Assembly (NCBI GenBank): GCA_029959085.1
Contig: JARWIR010000001.1
Coordinates: 22,683,730 to 22,747,729, forward strand
Length of the DNA stretch: 64,000 nt
DNA from: Nemophila menziesii
Lineage: Eukaryota > Streptophyta > Magnoliopsida > Boraginales > Hydrophyllaceae
Reading direction: 5' to 3'
Position 1 is the first letter of the stretch. Every line of letters begins with the position of its first letter. The notes beneath the pieces are model-generated. The model was not told the DNA's origin, did no database searches, and saw nothing but the letters and a program-made list of their open reading frames with translations. This document shows, piece after piece, positions 59,781 to 64,000 of the stretch. The position numbers and the translations under genes were made by a program.

Positions 59781-62700
59781 TACAAGCTTGGAACTGTCAA
59801 GGCATTGACACAACCTTGATAGAATTGAGCTTAATCGACATGTTTAAAGCTCACAAAATTGAGGTACTCTTTTTTTCTGAAACTAAGAATAAATTAGATG
59901 TTATTGAGGAATTGAGTCCTAAACTGCATATGACCTTAGTTGCCTTTATTGATGTGGGTATCTCTGGAGGGTTAGCTGTTTTTAAGGATTTAAATCTTTT
60001 TAAACTTATAAATTCTAACAAGAATTTAATACACTGCTCCTATGATGACAATAAGGTTGATTGAAATAACCTTTGTTTATGGTCCTACTGCTGATGGTGA
60101 AAAGGCAATTTTTTTAAACAATATCTCGACTTTTGGTAACTCCCAAAATTGTTGGTGTATTCTAGGGGATTTTAATCTCATTAGATATGCATATGAAAAC
60201 TGGGAGGAAAAATGGGCAGTTTAAAAAGATGGAATTATTCAATGATTTTATTGAAAAAAATGAACTGATAGATTTGCAATCCAAAGGCTGTAATTTCTAT
60301 TGGTCCAATAAGAGAAATGGCAACCTACTTATCAAGCAAGTGCTAGATAGAATTTTGGCGAATAAAAAATGGATTGATATCTCTTCTAACTCGTGGAGTG
60401 CTCTATTACCTCCTACAGGCTCTGATCATACTCCCATTATTTTAAACTTTGGAATTCGTACTATAAAATTCAAGAAAATATTTTTGCTTGAGAAAGGGTG
60501 GATTTTTTATCCGTCTTGTCGCAAACTTATTTTGGAAAACTGGCAGGATAATCATCTTAATTTTTATAGAGGACTTCAGAGGTTTGGAATTAAGCTTAAT
60601 AGAATTCAAAGATGTGTTTCTCTCTGGGCTAAAAAGAGGATATTATATAATAGACTTTTAATATCAAATACTCTAGACTAGATGGAGAGACTTTATAATT
60701 CTCCTTTTTCAGAGTCTAATAAATTGGAATTTGAGAAGTTAAGCACCGATCTTGAATTATATTGGAAAAAGGAAGAAATGTATTGGCCTCTTAGATCTAA
60801 AAATACTTGGCTTAAATTTGGTGATAAAACACTAAGTATTACCATGAAATTACCATAAGAGAACCAAGAATAAGATTTGTAGACTTAAAAAAGAAGATGG
60901 TAACTGGATTGGCACTGAATCAGAAATTGTGGAAGAAATTACTTCGTACTATAATAATGTGTTTAATACTACTGGTCCTAGAAATTATGATCCTATTCTA
61001 AAGTGTGTGAAAAAAAGTAGTCACTACTGATATGAATAGTGAGCTGGTCAAGCCAGTTAATGAGATTGAACTTAAAAAAGCTGTGTGGTCCTTGGGAAGT
61101 GATAAATCTCCTGGTCCAGATGGTTTTGGAGGTTTCTTTTTTAAATTTTTTTAGAAGGATATTAAATTGGACCTTATTAAGTTGGTTTCTGAAATCATTA
61201 TGCAAAATTCATCCTTGGCTGAAATTAATTGCATTATTATTGCTTTGATTCCTAAATGTATTAATCCTGATATGATTCATTTCTTTTTCTGATATATGAA
61301 ATAGGAGATTTTACTAAGTCAATTCGGAAGAAATGTCGAATCAAACCATTTGTCCTTATTTAAACAAAGTTATTCTTTTAGGCCAATTAGTTGTGCGAAT
61401 TTCATATATAAAATTATATCCAAGATACTAGCCAATAGGCTACAACCTTGGCTTTGTGATATGATATCTGAAACTCAAACTGCCTTTATACCTAGTAGGT
61501 CTATATTTTAGAATATTATTATAGCCCAAGAGACTAGTCATTATTTGAAGAATAAAAGATCTTCAAAAAAATATAATATTGCTATAAAAGCTGGTATGAG
61601 TAAGGCATATATTAAAATATTGAATGAGATTTTTTACTTGATTTGCTAAAAACTATGGATTTTTATGAAAGATGGATAAATTGGATTCATAATTGTATTT
61701 CTTTTGTTTCCTATAAAATCCAAATTAATGGAACCCTTTATGACATTAAGAGCCCTAAAAAAAGGTTAAGGCACGGTGACCATTTGTCACCATATTTGTT
61801 CTGCTTGGTTACTCAAGCATTAACTTCACTGATTGATCATTTTGTTCAAACAATGCTACTTAAAGGATTAAATATTGCAAGAGCTGCTCCTATGATCACT
61901 CACATCCTTTTTGCTGATGATAGTATTTTTTTAGAAGCTGATGAAAATAATATTGATATCTTTTTAACAATATTGATTTGGTATTCTTTGGGTTCAGGTC
62001 AAAAAATCAACCTCAATAAAAGTGGGGTGCTTTTTAGTAAAAATACTCTAGCCGAGGAAAGAAATAAAATTTCAAGCCAACTCAGAATGAGAATGCTAGA
62101 AGATCTTGGCAAATATCTTGGCATCCTTTCAAGTAGGGGTAAGTCAAAGGTAAAAATCACTGGAATGGCTAGTTGAAAGGTATTAAAAGAATAGATAATT
62201 GGGAAACCAAAATGCTTTTAAAAAGTGGGAGACAAATTTTGATTAAATCCATTATTGGTGCTATACCAAATTTTATAATGTCAGTTTTTTAAATTCCAAA
62301 AAAACTTACTTTACATTTGACTTCTCTTGTTTCAAATTTTTATTGGAAAAATCAAGGTGAAAACAAATGTCATTGGGTAAAATGACAAACTCTTATGAAC
62401 TGTAAAGAGGTAGGGGGACTCAGTTTTAAGGTTTTTCACACACAAAATGTGGCTCTTTTAGCATCTAATGCTTGAAAAATCTTTAATAACCAAGATTCTC
62501 TTCTTTTTAAAGTTTTGAAAGGGAAATATTTTCCAAATACAAGTTTTTTAGATGCTTCTCTTTGCAACAATTGCTCTTGGGGTTGGAAAAGTTTAATTTC
62601 AGGTTGAGATTGTTTTAAAAACAACTTATTTTGGACAATAGGTAATGGAAAAATGGTAAACATTTGGAAAGATTCCTGATTACCAAATGTGAAAAGAATT

Positions 62701-64000
62701 GTTAAACCTTTACACTATAATATAGAGGTGGTTTCTGAACTTATTATGCTTGGAAATAGGCAGTGGGATATGAATCTTATAAATACTTTATTCTCTCTTG
62801 AAATTGCAGCAACCATTAGCCAAATATATATTCCCTTATATTATTGTATTGATACACCACATTGGATTGAATCCAAAGGAGGTGATGTCACAGTTAAGAC
62901 AATGTATACTAAACTATGGATGGCTCATATAAAGGAAAGAGAAGGTTTGCAATAAAAAAGAAGGTGAATCTTCTTTATTGTTGGAAGAAAAAGACTGGAA
63001 ATTTTTATGGAAAACTAATGTGATGCCAAAAGTAAAAAAAATCCATTTGAACATGTTGCAATAATGGACTAGCAACTAATGAGAATAGGTATAGAAGGAA
63101 ATCAATTAATTCACCTTTTGTGAAATCTTAGTGGGGAACAAAATGAATCAACTGAACACCTTCTATTCCATTGCTCATGGGCACGATATGTGTGGTTAGC
63201 CAGTCCCCTTTGTTTTAATTTATTAACTAAACCATCTTCAAATGTGAAGAAATGGATTCAATTTGTTAGAATGAGTAAGATAGAAAAATGGGATAATTTG
63301 CATGAAATGGGAGAATTGGCATTTTTTATAGCTTGACATATTTGGAAGGCTAGTCATGAATTCATATTTAAGGGAATCAACCCTGATCCTTTGAGTACGG
63401 TTAAAAAATATTTATTGGCCTATTATGAGTTTAAATTAGCTAATAAGCAAACTACTGAGGCAAAAAACACAAACAAAAATAGAGTACTGAATTTATACCA
63501 AGATGGAAATTCGAATTATTGTTAATTAAGAAAGTTTTGATGGGAATGAAAGGCAAGGACAAATTACGAATATTGCACAAACGAAGGGGAGGATGGGGGT
63601 ATCAAATTAGAAACCACCACCCCATGGACAATTTAAAATTAATTGTGATGCCTCGATTAATTTAGAAACTAATTCAGCTGCTTTTGCTTGTGTATTACGG
63701 GATTCTACATGTACACTTTTGGAAGGGATAACTGAGAGTATAAAGGTTAATTCTATAGTTGAAGCAGAAACGAGGGAATTTTGGCAGCTTGTGAGATGGC
63801 TAACAAGAAACCCAAAGGATCTGTTGAAATTGAGAATGACTGTCTTAGTATTATTAACCACATTAATTCGACTACTTTTAATATTCATAGTAGTACTAAA
63901 CAGTTGGTTAAAAATATTGGTTTTCGTAAAAACAGGATCTCCTTTGTTAGGAGAGTAAACAATAGAAGTGTAGATTGAGTGGCTAAAAAAAAGCTAAAAG
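59777..64000 (+). pseudogene. LINE ORF2: APE endonuclease, RT, zf-RVT, RNase H (runs off the window)
   Basis: The start MIQAWNCQGI is the first endonuclease motif. Then LFFSETKNK, GISGGLAVFKDL, the GDFNLI motif at about 60170 and GSDHTPIILNF at about 60425 complete an APE domain, with frameshifts at about 60050 and 60215. RT: DKSPGPDGFGGFF (61100), FRPISCANFIYKIISKILANR (61380), TQTAFIPSRSI (61475), MSKAYIKI (61600), RHGDHLSPYLFCL (61770), HILFADDSIFLEA (61905, catalytic FADD). The C-terminal part holds ALLASNA*KIFNNQDSLLFK (62450), STEHLLFHCSWARYVWL (63150, zf-RVT) and a terminal RNase H (INCDASINLETNSAAFACVL at 63640, EIENDCLSIINHI at 63830, RSVD*VAKK at 63965). It is inactive. It continues past 64000. 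Confidence 0.88.

Noticed and set aside
58411..64000. TGA read as Trp (alternative code)
   Set aside because: The three intact genes use the standard code with no internal TGA, and the LINE also has frameshifts and TAG/TAA stops. Decay explains it.

Overview
The window is nuclear DNA of a flowering plant, most likely a eudicot. It is AT-rich. The few intact genes belong to plant families: a chloroplast LIL3 protein, a DC1-domain protein and a trihelix transcription factor. The rest is typical plant transposon debris: Ty1/copia and Ty3/gypsy fragments, L1-like LINEs with a terminal RNase H, hAT and MULE elements, and a Stowaway-type MITE. The species cannot be fixed from sequence alone.

Three genes look functional. 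(1) LIL3, minus strand, three exons at 9154-8042, encodes a thylakoid LHC-like protein that anchors geranylgeranyl reductase. (2) A DC1 zinc-finger gene, plus strand, 32148-34194, has one long exon and probably two short 3' exons that add a coiled coil and a membrane segment. (3) A single-exon trihelix transcription factor lies on the minus strand at 38936-37701. They are not a functional cluster; each is an island between repeats.

Region by region. 1-1900: minisatellites and an LTR-like stretch. 1900-6850: part of a MULE-like element, a broken hAT transposase, a LINE fragment and an hAT-like MITE. 8042-9154: LIL3. 10-14 kb: LTR-like repeats and a Ty3/gypsy 3' end. 14394-15916: a MULE-like element with tandem arrays. 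17.6-19.4 kb: two hAT MITEs and a LINE 3' end. 20.6-21.5 kb: a 31-bp minisatellite. 24062-25670: a second complete copy of the MULE-like element. 27.1-31.5 kb: a MULE/Ulp1-type ORF remnant abutting a truncated copia element that carries a nested insertion. 32.1-39.1 kb: the DC1 gene, a Stowaway MITE, a gene-carrying Pack-MULE-like element and the trihelix gene. 39513-40704: a non-autonomous hAT-like element. 41.8-45.3 kb: an antisense LINE. 45.4-46.7 kb: a second copy of the gypsy 3' end. 47.3-51.7 kb: a tandemly duplicated repeat block with MULE-like exon remnants. 53.4 kb: (CT)59. 55.3-64.0 kb: two decayed plus-strand LINEs; the second runs off the window.

I found no convincing new biological system. 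The most informative signals are: a MULE-like family with a conserved layout but unrelated tandem arrays; a Pack-MULE-like element with about 315-bp inverted repeats around a captured coiled-coil gene fragment; and a LINE whose in-frame stops fall mostly on Trp positions.
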